A stretch of 64,000 bases of DNA from Thermovenabulum sp049723235 (GCF_049723235.1 NZ_JBNARB010000013.1:1-64000); one strand, 5' to 3'. Positions 18,905 to 28,021 are shown, counted from the stretch's first letter. Numbers and translations are program-made. The notes: generated from the sequence alone by a model not told the origin.

Positions 18905-20431
18905 GTGAAGCATGAGATGAATATTGAAAGACAGCAGGAGACCCCTCTGTTTTCTGCCCTGAAGAAGTACGTGGAGGACAGGACCATATCCTTTCACGTG
19001 CCGGGGCACAAAGGCGGCAGGGGAATACCGGAGTTTAGAAGTTTTGTAGGGGATAACATCCTGGCCATTGATGTGACCGCGGGTCTTTTGGACCTGGACA
19101 ACATCTGCAACCCCCGGGGAGTTATAAAGGAAGCGGAAGAGCTTGCTGCCGATGCCTTTGGAGCCGATTATGCTCATTTTCTGGTAAACGGCACCACATC
19201 CGGTATACAGGCAATGATACTTTCGGTAGCCGATCCGGGAGATGAAATAATTATACCGAGAAATGCCCACAGGTCGGTAGCCGGGGGACTTATTTTAAGC
19301 GGTGCAAGGCCGGTTTATATACAGCCAGTGATAGATGATTACATGGGCATAGCCATGGGGATAACGCCGGAAAGCGTGCGCAAAGCCCTGGTGGAGCATC
19401 CCAACGCAAAGGCGGTTTTTGTGATTAACCCCACCTATTACGGGGTGGCTTCCAATTTGAAAGAAATCGTGGAAATCGCCCATTCTTTCGGAAAGCCCGT
19501 CCTGGTAGATGAAGCCCACGGGGCGCATTTCGGGTTTCATCCCGAGCTTCCCCTTTCGGCGATGGAAGCCGGAGCGGACATGAGTGCGGCCAGCGTGCAC
19601 AAATTAGCGGGTTCTATGACCCAGAGCTCGATACTCCTCGTAAAAAGTAAATTTATAGACGACAGGCGGGTAAAGGCTGCCATGAACCTCACCCAGACCA
19701 CCAGCCCTTCCTATCCTCTGATGGCTTCCCTGGATGTGGCGAGAAAGCAGATTGCCCTGCACGGAAGGGAAATGCTTTCAAAGGTCATAAAACTTTCGGA
19801 GGATGCAAGAAACAGGCTCAATAAGGTGGAAGGCCTTTACGTTATGGGCAGAGACAGGGAAGGCACCGAAGGGTGCTTCAGGTACGACCCGACCAAGCTT
19901 GCGGTGAATGTAAGGGAGCTCGGGCTTTCGGGATTTGAAGTGGAGAAGATATTAAAATACCAGTACCACATTCAGGTAGAGCTGTCCGACCTTTACAACG
20001 TGCTGGCGGTGAGTGCCATCGGCGATACAAAGGAGAGCATGGAGGCCTTTGTAAGGGCGATGACGGAAATAGCTGAAAAATACGCAAGAAAAAACGTAAT
20101 AAAGATTACCGCATCACTGCCCGAAAGCGGCGAACAGGTGGTGTCTCCCCGTTTTGCCTTCTACGCCAGGAAAAAGGCTGTAAGGCTGGAGGAAGCGGAA
20201 GGTGAAGTTTCCACGGAAATGCTCATGGCATACCCGCCGGGAATTCCGATAATCTGCCCGGGGGAAAGGATAACCAAGGAAATAATTGATTACGCCAAGG
20301 CCCTTCAGGCGGAGGGCTGTCACCTGCAGGGCACCGAAGATCCGGAAGGCCTCGTAATAAAGGTAATTGCCGACAAAGAGGCGCTGGAAATGCAGTATCT
20401 GCGCTTTCAGCAGGCGGAAAGGGTAGGCTGA
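18905..20431 (+). CDS. Orn/Lys/Arg family decarboxylase (fold III PLP enzyme)
   Basis: A 508-aa PLP-dependent decarboxylase of the Orn/Lys/Arg group (SpeA/Cad/YaaO type), which makes a polyamine precursor or cadaverine. Seen: the N-terminal TISFHVPGHKGG motif, the SVHKLAGSMTQSS motif with Schiff-base Lys233, and the DEAHGAHFGFHPELPLS segment. The substrate cannot be read from sequence; arginine or lysine is most likely for this short Gram-positive form. Start choice is uncertain: GTG 18905 is only 2 bases from GAGGG, while ATG 18917 is about 14 bases away. A RocR-like regulator and argS lie 3-5 kb downstream, but no direct link is shown. Confidence 0.9.
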   Translation: MKHEMNIERQQETPLFSALKKYVEDRTISFHVPGHKGGRGIPEFRSFVGDNILAIDVTAGLLDLDNICNPRGVIKEAEELAADAFGADYAHFLVNGTTSGIQAMILSVADPGDEIIIPRNAHRSVAGGLILSGARPVYIQPVIDDYMGIAMGITPESVRKALVEHPNAKAVFVINPTYYGVASNLKEIVEIAHSFGKPVLVDEAHGAHFGFHPELPLSAMEAGADMSAASVHKLAGSMTQSSILLVKSKFIDDRRVKAAMNLTQTTSPSYPLMASLDVARKQIALHGREMLSKVIKLSEDARNRLNKVEGLYVMGRDREGTEGCFRYDPTKLAVNVRELGLSGFEVEKILKYQYHIQVELSDLYNVLAVSAIGDTKESMEAFVRAMTEIAEKYARKNVIKITASLPESGEQVVSPRFAFYARKKAVRLEEAEGEVSTEMLMAYPPGIPIICPGERITKEIIDYAKALQAEGCHLQGTEDPEGLVIKVIADKEALEMQYLRFQQAERVG

Positions 20432-20498
20432 TAATAATATTAAATAAAATGAGGGATAATATAAACGTGCGCAAAAAATTTAAAAAGGAGGGGGCTTT

Positions 20499-20699
20499 AT
20501 GTCCCGAAGAAGGCGCGGCGTCATGTCTGAAGCCCTCAAGTACGAGCTGGCAAAGGAACTTGGGGTATACGACATAGTCGCGAAAGAGGGTTGGGGTTCT
20601 GTTCCTTCCAGGGACTGCGGCAATCTGGTAAGGCTTGCTATTGAAAAAGCGGAACGCGCAATGCTCGAAGACTATAGAAAGCTCCACCCCGAGGGCTAA
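20499..20699 (+). CDS. alpha/beta-type small acid-soluble spore protein
   Basis: A 66-aa DNA-binding protein that saturates and protects spore DNA. The family signatures are clear: KYELAKELGV, which holds the germination-protease site region, and EGWGSVPSRDCGNLVRLAIE. The N-terminus MSRRRRGVMS is more basic than usual. An AAAAAGGAGGGGG ribosome site precedes ATG 20499, and a strong terminator follows, so it is monocistronic. Forespore sigma-G control is expected from the family. Confidence 0.95.
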   Translation: MSRRRRGVMSEALKYELAKELGVYDIVAKEGWGSVPSRDCGNLVRLAIEKAERAMLEDYRKLHPEG

Positions 20700-20717
20700 A
20701 GCTTCCTTGAGCGCACA

Positions 20718-20750
20718 AAACCAGGGTTTTCACACCCTGGTTTTTGTTTT
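20718..20750 (+). terminator. intrinsic terminator after SASP
   Basis: AAACCAGGGT pairs with ACCCTGGTTT around TTTCAC and is followed by TTTGTTTT. Confidence 0.9.
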
Positions 20751-20830
20751 ATACTTTCCAGGTTTTAACCTTTTTAAAGGAAAATGAATAATATAAATGT
20801 ACTCAAAAATTCTATACAGGGGGAAGGCTT

Positions 20831-22066
20831 ATGAAGCTTCCCGCAGTTGCCTTCGGGGAAAGGCCTTTAAAAATCACGAAGCCCTATCTTGCGGGCACCG
20901 ACGTAAGACGCCTCCAGCAGGCGCTGAAGGAATTAGGGTTTTACGATGAAAGGGTGGACGGGATTTACGGTAAAATTACCGATAAAGCCTTTAAAAGGTT
21001 TAAAAAATATCTGGGAGAAGAAAGGGACGAAAGGGTATTTGAAATCCTGAAAATTTATCAGGATTACGGCATAGGAAGCTGGAAAACCGTTCGGGGAGAT
21101 TTTTCCAATGCCGGGCATATACCTTTTATCATTCCCGATAAATTGAACTCTCTTTTTTACAAAAATATAAAAGACATAAAAGCAATTACCGCATATAAAA
21201 ATCGTATATTCGTAACTTGTGAAAATATTCTTATATGTATGGATGCGAAGACGGGCAGGGTTTTATGGTATAATAACGAAATAAATCCCCGGTACCCGGT
21301 AACCGCCACTTCCGACTGCCTTATTGTTCCCGATGAGGGGATAACCGTAATTGAACCTTACAGGGGAAAAGTGTTAGAAAAAATCAAGCTCGAACACCCG
21401 GCTTTTGGAAGCCCCGTATATTTTAAAGGAAAAATTATTTTCGCCGATGAAAAGGGGAAAATTTCCGCTGTTATCCAGAAAAGGGGCATTGTCTGGGAAT
21501 TTAATCCGGGAGGTATTTTTACTACACCGCCTGCGGCTTACGAAGATAATCTATTTTTTGCTTCTTATGACAGGAATGTCTACTGCCTTGACATGATGGG
21601 CGGGGTTCTGTGGGAGGCCAAAATTTCCGACTATATCAATGAACCATTATTTTTACAGGACACCCGTGTCTTTGCCCTGGGGGATGGAAGATTATTTGCT
21701 TTTGACAGATTTTCGGGCGAAAATTTATGGTTTAAAGTGCTTCCAGAAAAGGATTTTTCCTCTTGCTGCCTTGGCAGGGGAAAGGTGTATATATTAAGTA
21801 AAAAGGGGAATCTTTACATATTAAATAAGGACGATGGGGATTTTTCCGGGGTAATGACTTTGCCGATAGAACCTGCGGGCTTACTTTTTGGAAATGATGA
21901 AAAACTTCTAATAGGAAGTAAGGGCGGTCTTTTTGTATATAAAATATCGGAAAACGGGGTAACTTTAAAAGAAAAATATCTGGAAGGCCATGAAATAAGG
22001 GCCGTAGCCTTTACGGGCAGGTGCCTTTTTGTGGCAACAAAAGAAGGACTATTTGTTTTAAGCTGA
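20831..22066 (+). CDS. peptidoglycan-binding domain plus PQQ-like beta-propeller protein
   Basis: A 411-aa protein. Residues about 18-60 form a PG_binding_1 domain (TDVRRLQQALKELGFYDERV, then DGIYGKIT). The remainder (about 100-411) has repeated blades of PQQ-like beta-propeller type, such as ILICMDAKTGRVLWY, NVYCLDMMGGVLWEA and LFAFDRFSGENLWF. No signal peptide is apparent, so its location is unclear despite the wall-binding domain. It is preceded by CAGGGGGAAGG at 20818-20828 and ends 12 bases before murI, so it is probably co-transcribed with it. It may be a scaffold or sensor at the cell wall or spore cortex; function unknown. Confidence 0.8.
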   Translation: MKLPAVAFGERPLKITKPYLAGTDVRRLQQALKELGFYDERVDGIYGKITDKAFKRFKKYLGEERDERVFEILKIYQDYGIGSWKTVRGDFSNAGHIPFIIPDKLNSLFYKNIKDIKAITAYKNRIFVTCENILICMDAKTGRVLWYNNEINPRYPVTATSDCLIVPDEGITVIEPYRGKVLEKIKLEHPAFGSPVYFKGKIIFADEKGKISAVIQKRGIVWEFNPGGIFTTPPAAYEDNLFFASYDRNVYCLDMMGGVLWEAKISDYINEPLFLQDTRVFALGDGRLFAFDRFSGENLWFKVLPEKDFSSCCLGRGKVYILSKKGNLYILNKDDGDFSGVMTLPIEPAGLLFGNDEKLLIGSKGGLFVYKISENGVTLKEKYLEGHEIRAVAFTGRCLFVATKEGLFVLS

Positions 22067-22078
22067 GGAGGGATATTT

Positions 22079-22882
22079 TTGAGCGGCAAACCCATCGGAG
22101 TATTTGATTCCGGCATAGGCGGACTTACGGTGGCAAAAGAGATTATGGAGCTTCTCCCCGGGGAATCCATAGTGTATCTCGGGGATACCGCCCGGGTGCC
22201 TTACGGGTCTAAATCCCCGGAAACCATAACCCGCTATGCCTTTGAAGGGCTGAATTTTCTTTTATCAAAGGATGTGAAGCTGGTGGTGATTGCCTGCAAT
22301 ACGGTAAGCGCCACATGCCTTGAAAAACTGCAGGAAAGTTCAAATGTGCCGGTAATCGGAGTGATAGACCCGGGAGCAAAAGCGGCGGTGAGGGCGACCA
22401 GGGGGAAAAAGGTGGGGGTCATAGGCACGGAAAGGACGGTAAAAAGCGGTGCCTACGAAATTGCCATAAAAAATATGGACCAAAGTATCATAATACTTTC
22501 GAAGGCCTGCCCCCTTTTTGTGCCTCTGGTAGAAGAAGGATGGTTAGATAAGGAGGCCACCTATCTTACCATCGCCGAATACCTGATGCCCTTAAAAAAG
22601 CAGGGCATAGATACCTTAGTGCTGGGATGCACCCATTATCCCCTTTTAAAGCCCGCCATTTCCCGGGTGCTGGGGGAAGGTATAAAATTGGTGGACTGCG
22701 CCAGGGAAACGGCGGCGGTAGTGAAAAGCACCTTAGAGGAATCCTCTCTTTTAAACAAAAAAATTCCGGCAGAGGGAATTTCTCATAAATATTACGTCAC
22801 CGACAACCCGGAAAAATTTCGAGAAATCGGGGAGATGTTTTTAAAAAGGAAAATCGAGCATATAGAAATGGTAAGATTATAA
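22079..22882 (+). CDS. murI: glutamate racemase
   Basis: A 267-aa cofactor-independent racemase supplying D-glutamate for peptidoglycan. The two catalytic cysteines are present in IACNTVSA (Cys73) and LGCTHYPLL (Cys184); the N-terminal GVFDSGIGGLTV is typical. It starts at TTG 22079 behind GAGGAGGG, and a terminator follows. Its position after a PG-binding protein fits a cell-wall context. Confidence 0.97.
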   Translation: MSGKPIGVFDSGIGGLTVAKEIMELLPGESIVYLGDTARVPYGSKSPETITRYAFEGLNFLLSKDVKLVVIACNTVSATCLEKLQESSNVPVIGVIDPGAKAAVRATRGKKVGVIGTERTVKSGAYEIAIKNMDQSIIILSKACPLFVPLVEEGWLDKEATYLTIAEYLMPLKKQGIDTLVLGCTHYPLLKPAISRVLGEGIKLVDCARETAAVVKSTLEESSLLNKKIPAEGISHKYYVTDNPEKFREIGEMFLKRKIEHIEMVRL

Positions 22883-22888
22883 TTTATT

Positions 22889-22920
22889 CGGGCTTTTCTA
22901 ATGAAAGGCCCGTTTTTTTT
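22889..22920 (+). terminator. intrinsic terminator after murI
   Basis: CGGGCTTTTC pairs with GAAAGGCCCG (one G-U) around TAAT and is followed by eight T's. Confidence 0.9.
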
Positions 22921-22987
22921 AACAAAAGAAGCGGTTTAAACATAGTATAGAATATGAAAAAGAAAAAATAAAAGGAGGGAGCCACCA

Positions 22988-23380
22988 TTGAACACCTCGT
23001 GGCTGAAGGTCATAGGTGAGGTACTCACCAGCGAAGCAGTTATGGAACCCGTAATTGCGGCTTTACTGGGATACGGAATTAACGTCTACAACAAAAACAG
23101 AAGGTTCAGGATGATAATGGAAATAACCGCCGATGTGGTGGATTATATAGAGGAGCACTACAAAGAGTGGGGGATAAAGGGAAATCAAAAGATGGAAAAA
23201 TTCCTGGAAATCTTTGCAAGAGAGTTTAAAAAGCATTTCGGGAGAAAGCCGACCCGGGAAGAACTGGAAACTGCAAAAATTCGGGCAGAAGCTCTTGTTT
23301 TTCGGGCAAGACTTGCCTCCATGAATTATTACAATTACGATAATTACAATATAATTAAAAAAAGTGTGATAAAAAAATAG
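22988..23380 (+). CDS. uncharacterised 130-aa protein, possibly holin-like
   Basis: Starts at TTG 22988, seven bases after AAAGGAGGGA. A moderately hydrophobic N-terminus (about residues 14-32) is followed by a charged helical region, VDYIEEHYKEWGIKGNQKME, with KKHFGRKPTREELETAKIRAEALV further on. The order of one N-terminal hydrophobic helix and an amphipathic EE/KK-rich region weakly resembles LLH-type phage holin proteins, but I cannot confirm this by eye. The C-terminus is Asn/Tyr-rich. No other phage genes are nearby. Function unknown. Confidence 0.55.
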   Translation: MNTSWLKVIGEVLTSEAVMEPVIAALLGYGINVYNKNRRFRMIMEITADVVDYIEEHYKEWGIKGNQKMEKFLEIFAREFKKHFGRKPTREELETAKIRAEALVFRARLASMNYYNYDNYNIIKKSVIKK

Positions 23381-23454
23381 TTTTGTTGCATAAAATTGGG
23401 CAAAAATATATAATATTAATGTATTTTAGGTTTTTTGAATGGAGGAAAATAAGG

Positions 23455-25170
23455 GTGGACATCAAGCAGAAAATAAGGGAGGACATAAAAAACCTGGTAA
23501 TTTCGGCTCTGAATGAGGCAAAAAAAGAAAAGGTCCTGGACTTTGATGAAATTGCTCCCTTTGCAGTGGAGGTTCCCCGGGAAAAGGCTCACGGGGATTT
23601 TGCCGCCAATGCGGCCATGGTCATGGCGAAAAAAGCAAGGCAAAATCCAGTGAAACTGGCGGGGATCATCAAGGATTATGCGGAAAAGCACCTGTCCATT
23701 TTTAAAGGCATCCCCGTGGAAAGGATAGAGGTGGCGGGGCCGGGTTTTCTGAATTTTTATTTGAAAAGGGACTGGGCTCATGAAGCCCTTTGCTGCATAT
23801 TAAAAGAAGGTGAAAACTACGGCAGGCAGAATATAGGGAACGGGAAAAAGGTTCAGGTGGAATTTGTGAGTGCGAATCCTACAGGGCCGATGCATATGGG
23901 CAATGCCCGGGGTGCGGCCCTTGGCGATGCCTTAGCCGAGCTTTTAAAGACCGCCGGATACGATGTGACAAGGGAGTTTTACATAAATGACGCGGGAAAT
24001 CAGATTGAAAACTTTGCTTTATCCCTGGAGGCCAGGTATTTACAGCTTTACGGCATACCGGCCGAAATCCCCGAGGGAGGCTACCACGGTGAGGACGTAA
24101 TAGAACATATGAGGGAGTTTGCACAAATAGAAGGCGATAAATACCTGCATGTGGACCCCGAAGAGAGGAGAAAGGTTTTTGTCGAATACGCTTTAGAAAA
24201 AAATATCCGCCGCATGAGGCAGGACTTAGAAAATTTCGGTGTGAATTTTGACATCTGGTTTTCCGAGAGGTCCCTGCACGAGAGCGGAAAGGTTTTAAAG
24301 ACCATTGAGGAGCTCAAAGAACGGGGGTATGCCTACGAGAAGGACGGGGCGCTGTGGTTTGCCGCTACCAAATTCGGCGTGCCAAAAGACGAGGTTCTAG
24401 TACGCCAGAACGGTATCCCCACTTACTTTGCCGCAGATATTGCCTATCATAAGGACAAGTTTGACAGGGGATTTGAGTGGGTGATCGATATCTGGGGAGC
24501 GGATCACCACGGCCATGTGCCCAGGGTAAAGGCGGGGCTTGCGGCTCTCGGCTATGACCCGGAAAGGCTGACGATTATCATAATGCAGCTTGTCAGGCTT
24601 TTCAGAAACGGCGAAATAGCCCGCATGTCAAAGAGGACGGGTAAAGCTGTTACCCTTTCGGACCTCATCGAAGAGGTCGGCAGGGATGCGGCCAGATTTT
24701 TCTTTAATTTGAGGGGTGCGGACACGCATTTAGATTTTGACTTAGATTTGGCCGTAAAGCAGTCGGAAGAAAACCCCGTTTTTTACGTGCAGTACGCTCA
24801 TGCGAGAATTTCAAGCATACTAAGGGTTGCTAAAGAACAGGGTGCGGATATTGAATTTGAAAATCTCTCCGAGGAAGAGATAAGGAAGTTGGCGGGACTT
24901 TTAAAGGAAGACGCGGAAGTGGAGCTTGTCAAAAAACTTGCGGAATTCCCGGAAGAAATACGCATTGCCGCAGAAAACCTTTCTCCCTATCGAATAGCCA
25001 ATTACGCTTTGGATTTAGCGTCGCTTTTTCACTCCTTTTACAACAGCTGCCGGGTGCTGACGGAGGATGAGGATTTAACCCGGGCCAGGTTAATTCTAAT
25101 TTTCGCCACCAGGAGGGTTTTGAAAAACGCTTTCAGGATACTGGGCATATCGGCACCCGAGCGCATGTAA
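23455..25170 (+). CDS. argS: arginyl-tRNA synthetase
   Basis: Class I aminoacyl-tRNA synthetase of 571 aa from GTG 23455. The HIGH-type motif is ANPTGPMHMGNARGAALGD and the KMSKS-type motif is ARMSKRTGKAV; the N-terminal Add-1 domain and the C-terminal anticodon-binding DALR domain (ending ISAPERM) are present. An in-frame TTG at 23383 would add 24 residues, but the GGAGGAAAAT ribosome site at 23441-23450 points to GTG 23455. It is followed after 27 bases by a RocR-like regulator. Confidence 0.97.
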   Translation: MDIKQKIREDIKNLVISALNEAKKEKVLDFDEIAPFAVEVPREKAHGDFAANAAMVMAKKARQNPVKLAGIIKDYAEKHLSIFKGIPVERIEVAGPGFLNFYLKRDWAHEALCCILKEGENYGRQNIGNGKKVQVEFVSANPTGPMHMGNARGAALGDALAELLKTAGYDVTREFYINDAGNQIENFALSLEARYLQLYGIPAEIPEGGYHGEDVIEHMREFAQIEGDKYLHVDPEERRKVFVEYALEKNIRRMRQDLENFGVNFDIWFSERSLHESGKVLKTIEELKERGYAYEKDGALWFAATKFGVPKDEVLVRQNGIPTYFAADIAYHKDKFDRGFEWVIDIWGADHHGHVPRVKAGLAALGYDPERLTIIIMQLVRLFRNGEIARMSKRTGKAVTLSDLIEEVGRDAARFFFNLRGADTHLDFDLDLAVKQSEENPVFYVQYAHARISSILRVAKEQGADIEFENLSEEEIRKLAGLLKEDAEVELVKKLAEFPEEIRIAAENLSPYRIANYALDLASLFHSFYNSCRVLTEDEDLTRARLILIFATRRVLKNAFRILGISAPERM

Positions 25171-25197
25171 AATACCCTGAGCTAAGGGGTTGGTAAA

Positions 25198-26640
25198 TTG
25201 AAAGAAATCGAAATTATAAAGGCTCAGTTAGAGCTCCTGCTCTCTCATATCGAAGAGGGAATACATATTGTGGACGATGCGGGAGTAACGGTTTACTACA
25301 ACGATGCGGTGGCAAAAATAGAGGGACTTACCAAGGAAGAGGTAATCGGAAGGCATATTTTAGAAATATTCCCCTCCTTAGATGAAGAGAAAAGTACCCT
25401 CTTAAAGGTTTTGAAAACCGGAGAACCCATTTACGAAAAGGAACAGACCTTTACCAACTACAAGGGAAAGAGGATAACGAGCATAAACACCACCCTGCCT
25501 ATTAAAGTGGGCGGCAAAATAATCGGGGCGATGGAAATTTCCAGAGATATCACTTCGGTAAAGGACCTTTCCGAGAGGATAAACGACCTGCAGGCAATAA
25601 TCTACGGCAAGAAAAGGCCAGATGAAAAAAAGACGGGTGCGGTTTTCACCTTTGAGGATATAATAGGAGAAAGCAGGGGGATAAAAGAGCTGAAAGCCCT
25701 GGCAAAAAAAGCCGCCAAAAGCGCCATTCCCGTCCTCATATGGGGAGAAACGGGAACGGGCAAAGAGCTTTTTGTTCAGGCCATCCACAATGAAAGTGCA
25801 AGGAAGAATAAGCCTTTTATTCCTCAAAACTGCGCCGCTCTTCCGGCCACCCTCCTGGAAGGGATACTTTTCGGAACGATAAAGGGAGGGTTCACGGGAG
25901 CGGAAGATAGACCCGGGCTTTTTGAACTGGCCGACGGTGGGACTTTGTTTCTCGATGAGATAAACTCCATGCCCATGGAGCTTCAGGCAAAGCTTTTAAG
26001 GGTTCTTCAGGAAGGCACCGTCAGGAGAATAGGGGATACAAGGGTAAGATGTGTGGACACCCGGGTGATTACCGCCTGCAGCGAAGACCCCGTAGAAGCG
26101 GTGGGAAAAAAGAGGCTCAGGGAAGACCTGTTTTACCGGATAAACGTGGTTTCCCTGAGGATTCCTCCTTTAAGGGAAAGAAAGGAAGACATCCCGATTC
26201 TGGTAGATTACTTTATAAAAAAATACAGTCCCGAAAACGAGGGTTCAATAAAGGTGTCCCAGGCGGTTATGGACATTTTTTATGAATACCCGTGGCCCGG
26301 CAACGTAAGAGAGCTCGAGCACGCCATCGAAGGCGCTCTGGTTATAATGGAAGGCGACACGATACTTCCGGCCCATCTTCCCCTGCAAATAAAAAGTTAT
26401 TTTTCACCCGTCAGGGGGAATATAATATATCAGGAGAGTATGAACCTGCAGGAAACCTTAGAGAAGGTAGAAAGGGATTTAATAAAAAAGGCTATTGAAA
26501 ACACCCGGGGCAACATTTCCAGGGCAGCAAGGCTCCTGGGAATTCCCCGGCAGACCCTTCAGTATAAACTCAGGAAAATTAGTGAAATTAAAGGCGAAAA
26601 TTACCTGAAGGAAGAAAAGGAGATAGAAAACTCCAGCTAA
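25198..26640 (+). CDS. PAS-domain sigma-54-dependent activator, RocR-like
   Basis: A 480-aa enhancer-binding protein. A PAS domain (about 8-120, IHIVDDAGVTVYYNDAVAKI) precedes an AAA+ domain (about 150-390) with Walker A GETGTGKE and Walker B GGTLFLDE, and a Fis-type helix-turn-helix near the end (NISRAARLLGIPRQTLQYKL). The sigma-54-contacting loop reads GGFTGA instead of the usual GAFTGA, within FGTIKGGFTGAEDRPGLFE. That variant and its surroundings are characteristic of the RocR group, which activates arginine/ornithine catabolism genes in Bacillus. The target is unknown here; no -12/-24 promoter was identified nearby. TTG start 25198. Confidence 0.9.
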   Translation: MKEIEIIKAQLELLLSHIEEGIHIVDDAGVTVYYNDAVAKIEGLTKEEVIGRHILEIFPSLDEEKSTLLKVLKTGEPIYEKEQTFTNYKGKRITSINTTLPIKVGGKIIGAMEISRDITSVKDLSERINDLQAIIYGKKRPDEKKTGAVFTFEDIIGESRGIKELKALAKKAAKSAIPVLIWGETGTGKELFVQAIHNESARKNKPFIPQNCAALPATLLEGILFGTIKGGFTGAEDRPGLFELADGGTLFLDEINSMPMELQAKLLRVLQEGTVRRIGDTRVRCVDTRVITACSEDPVEAVGKKRLREDLFYRINVVSLRIPPLRERKEDIPILVDYFIKKYSPENEGSIKVSQAVMDIFYEYPWPGNVRELEHAIEGALVIMEGDTILPAHLPLQIKSYFSPVRGNIIYQESMNLQETLEKVERDLIKKAIENTRGNISRAARLLGIPRQTLQYKLRKISEIKGENYLKEEKEIENSS

Positions 26641-26774
26641 AATGATAAAATCAAGGAGGAATTTTAATTTTTACCAAGAATATATTAAAATATATTATTT
26701 TTTAAAATTATTTTTGCGAAAATTCCCCTGTGCGGTTTTACCGGTAAAGAGGAAAGAAAGGGAGGTTTTTAACT

Positions 26775-27416
26775 GTGAAAATAAGATGGTTCGGTCATGC
26801 GTGCTTTATGCTGGAGTCCGTGGCGGGCACCAAGATTGTCACCGACCCATTTGACGGCAGCGTGGGATATAAAGTACCCAAGGTTGAAGCCGATGTGGTC
26901 ACCGTAAGCCATGACCACTATGACCACAACTATGTGGAAGCGGTTCACGGAGACCCCACCATTATAAAAGCTCCGGGGGAGTACATCACCTGCGGAGTCA
27001 GCATTAAAGGGATTTCTGCCTTTCACGACGAAGCAAAGGGTGCCAAAAGGGGCCAGAACATAATCTTTGTGTATGAAATAGATGGAGTAAGGATATGCCA
27101 TGTGGGAGATTTAGGACATCTTCTTTCCAAATCCCAGATTGAAGAAATCGGCAGGGTGGATGTGCTTTTAATCCCGGTAGGCGGAACTTTCACTCTTGAT
27201 GCGGAAGGGGCTCTTGCGGTAAAGGACCAGCTTTCACCTAAGATTACTGTGCCCATGCACTTTAAGACTCCGGCAGTAAGCATGCCAATTGACCCCGTAG
27301 ACAAATTCCTGGATAAGGTAGGAGGAGGAGAATTTTTGGATTCCAACACCTTGGAGGTCACAGCGGATGACCTCAAGGGCGAGGTAAATCGTGTGGTGGT
27401 TTTAAAATACGAATAA
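26775..27416 (+). CDS. UlaG-like metallo-beta-lactamase-fold hydrolase
   Basis: A 213-aa MBL-fold hydrolase of the UPF0173/UlaG type. The zinc motif SHDHYDHN is present (HxHxDH form), with a later VGDLGH and a C-terminal PMHFKT. Members include L-ascorbate-6-phosphate lactonase, but many in Clostridia have no known substrate. It starts at GTG 26775 after GGGAGG and is followed by a terminator. The 134-base gap upstream holds only A+T-rich sequence. Confidence 0.88.
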   Translation: MKIRWFGHACFMLESVAGTKIVTDPFDGSVGYKVPKVEADVVTVSHDHYDHNYVEAVHGDPTIIKAPGEYITCGVSIKGISAFHDEAKGAKRGQNIIFVYEIDGVRICHVGDLGHLLSKSQIEEIGRVDVLLIPVGGTFTLDAEGALAVKDQLSPKITVPMHFKTPAVSMPIDPVDKFLDKVGGGEFLDSNTLEVTADDLKGEVNRVVVLKYE

Positions 27417-27446
27417 AAAGCAGCAAATTCGCTGCTTTTTTTGTTA
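27416..27446 (+). terminator. intrinsic terminator after the MBL hydrolase
   Basis: AAAAGCAGC (27416-27424) pairs with GCTGCTTTT (27431-27439), followed by a T tract. Confidence 0.9.
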
Positions 27447-27491
27447 TTAAATTTAATAAACTTCCCTTGAAACTGATGTAAAGTATACTTC

Positions 27492-27520
27492 AATCCCTGT
27501 TAAACCCAGGGATTTTTTTA
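27492..27520 (+). terminator. second orphan intrinsic terminator
   Basis: AATCCCTG (27492-27499) pairs with CAGGGATT (27507-27514), followed by TTTTT. It lies only 45 bases after the previous terminator, with no gene between; it may be a backup terminator. Confidence 0.7.
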
Positions 27521-27582
27521 TGACATATGCTCCAAAACATATGATTTTAAATAAGTGCATACCTGTTTGGGCATAAAATTAA

Positions 27583-27765
27583 AAAACGATAATAAAAATT
27601 TTACTGAGCAAAATAGAAGTTTTTCGAAAAATTAATTATAATAACATTAAAGAATTTCATATATTCGATTTTTTCACGGATGAGGATATTTTAAAATTCA
27701 TGATTAAATGCGGTCGTTATTTTTGTAGATATTTATGGAATACTTATTGTGGAAATATAAAATAA
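27583..27765 (+). pseudogene. degenerate fragment related to the 88-aa protein at 35316
   Basis: An open frame of 60 codons without ATG, GTG or TTG start and without ribosome site. Its core (27661-27714) reads IFDFFTDEDILKFMIKCG, which matches IFNFFTDVHPQDMVKFMVKYG of the complete gene at 35316. The match is short but covers about 18 positions with conservative changes and a small gap. I interpret it as a decayed paralogue. If right, related sequences bracket the cyclic di-GMP-controlled island on both sides. The rest of 27521-27800 is A+T-rich without recognisable content. Confidence 0.5.
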
Positions 27766-27802
27766 AAAAGAATGGCAGAAATTATGTCTAAATAAGATGT
27801 TA

Positions 27803-27831
27803 TTGACGGAAAATACAAAAAAATATAAAAT
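27803..27831 (+). promoter_or_regulatory. putative promoter of the c-di-GMP-I leader
   Basis: TTGACG at 27803-27808 and TAAAAT at 27826-27831 are separated by 17 bases. The transcript would begin just before the first aptamer. The sequence is A+T-rich, so the -10 assignment is approximate. Confidence 0.5.
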
Positions 27832-27865
27832 TAAATTACAAAGATTTAAAATTAAATAGAATATA

Positions 27866-27956
27866 AAGACGATAAAGGCAAACCCGTCGAAAGGCGGGGG
27901 CGCAAAGCTGCGGGCCTAAGGTCAAAAGACTATGGCAGCCGGGTTGCCGAATCTTT
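27866..27956 (+). ncRNA. cyclic di-GMP-I (GEMM) riboswitch, copy 1
   Basis: Contains the class I aptamer signature: GGCAAAC, then stem CCGTC-GAAA-GGCGG with a GNRA tetraloop, then the receptor GCGCAAAGC, the second stem GCTGC...GCAGC (27907-27938) with CCTAAGG at its base, and the closing GGGTTGCCG. The P1 helix is extended by AAAGA/TCTTT. TTGCCGA (27944-27950) at the 3' side can instead pair with TCGGCAA (27982-27988) in the following terminator. So ligand-stabilised P1 should free the terminator (OFF switch). The motif is seen directly; the direction of control is inferred from pairing. Confidence 0.93.
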
Positions 27957-27973
27957 AAGAATAGAAAGAATAT

Positions 27974-28016
27974 AACCCTTTTCGGCAATACCGGAAAGGG
28001 TTTTTAAGTTTTTTGT
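27974..28016 (+). terminator. riboswitch-linked terminator between the two GEMM aptamers
   Basis: AACCCTTTTCGG pairs with CCGGAAAGGGTT around CAATA, followed by TTTAAGTTTTTT. Part of its 5' side and loop (TCGGCAA) is complementary to the 3' P1 strand of aptamer 1, as expected for an expression platform. Confidence 0.88.
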
Positions 28017-28021
28017 GCTCA

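Noticed and set aside
22988..23380. A prophage remnant marked by a holin
   Set aside because: The holin likeness is weak and no other phage gene lies nearby.
26642..26854. A 70-aa frame overlapping the start of the MBL hydrolase
   Set aside because: It overlaps a well-supported gene in another frame, and its product looks like translated A+T-rich spacer.
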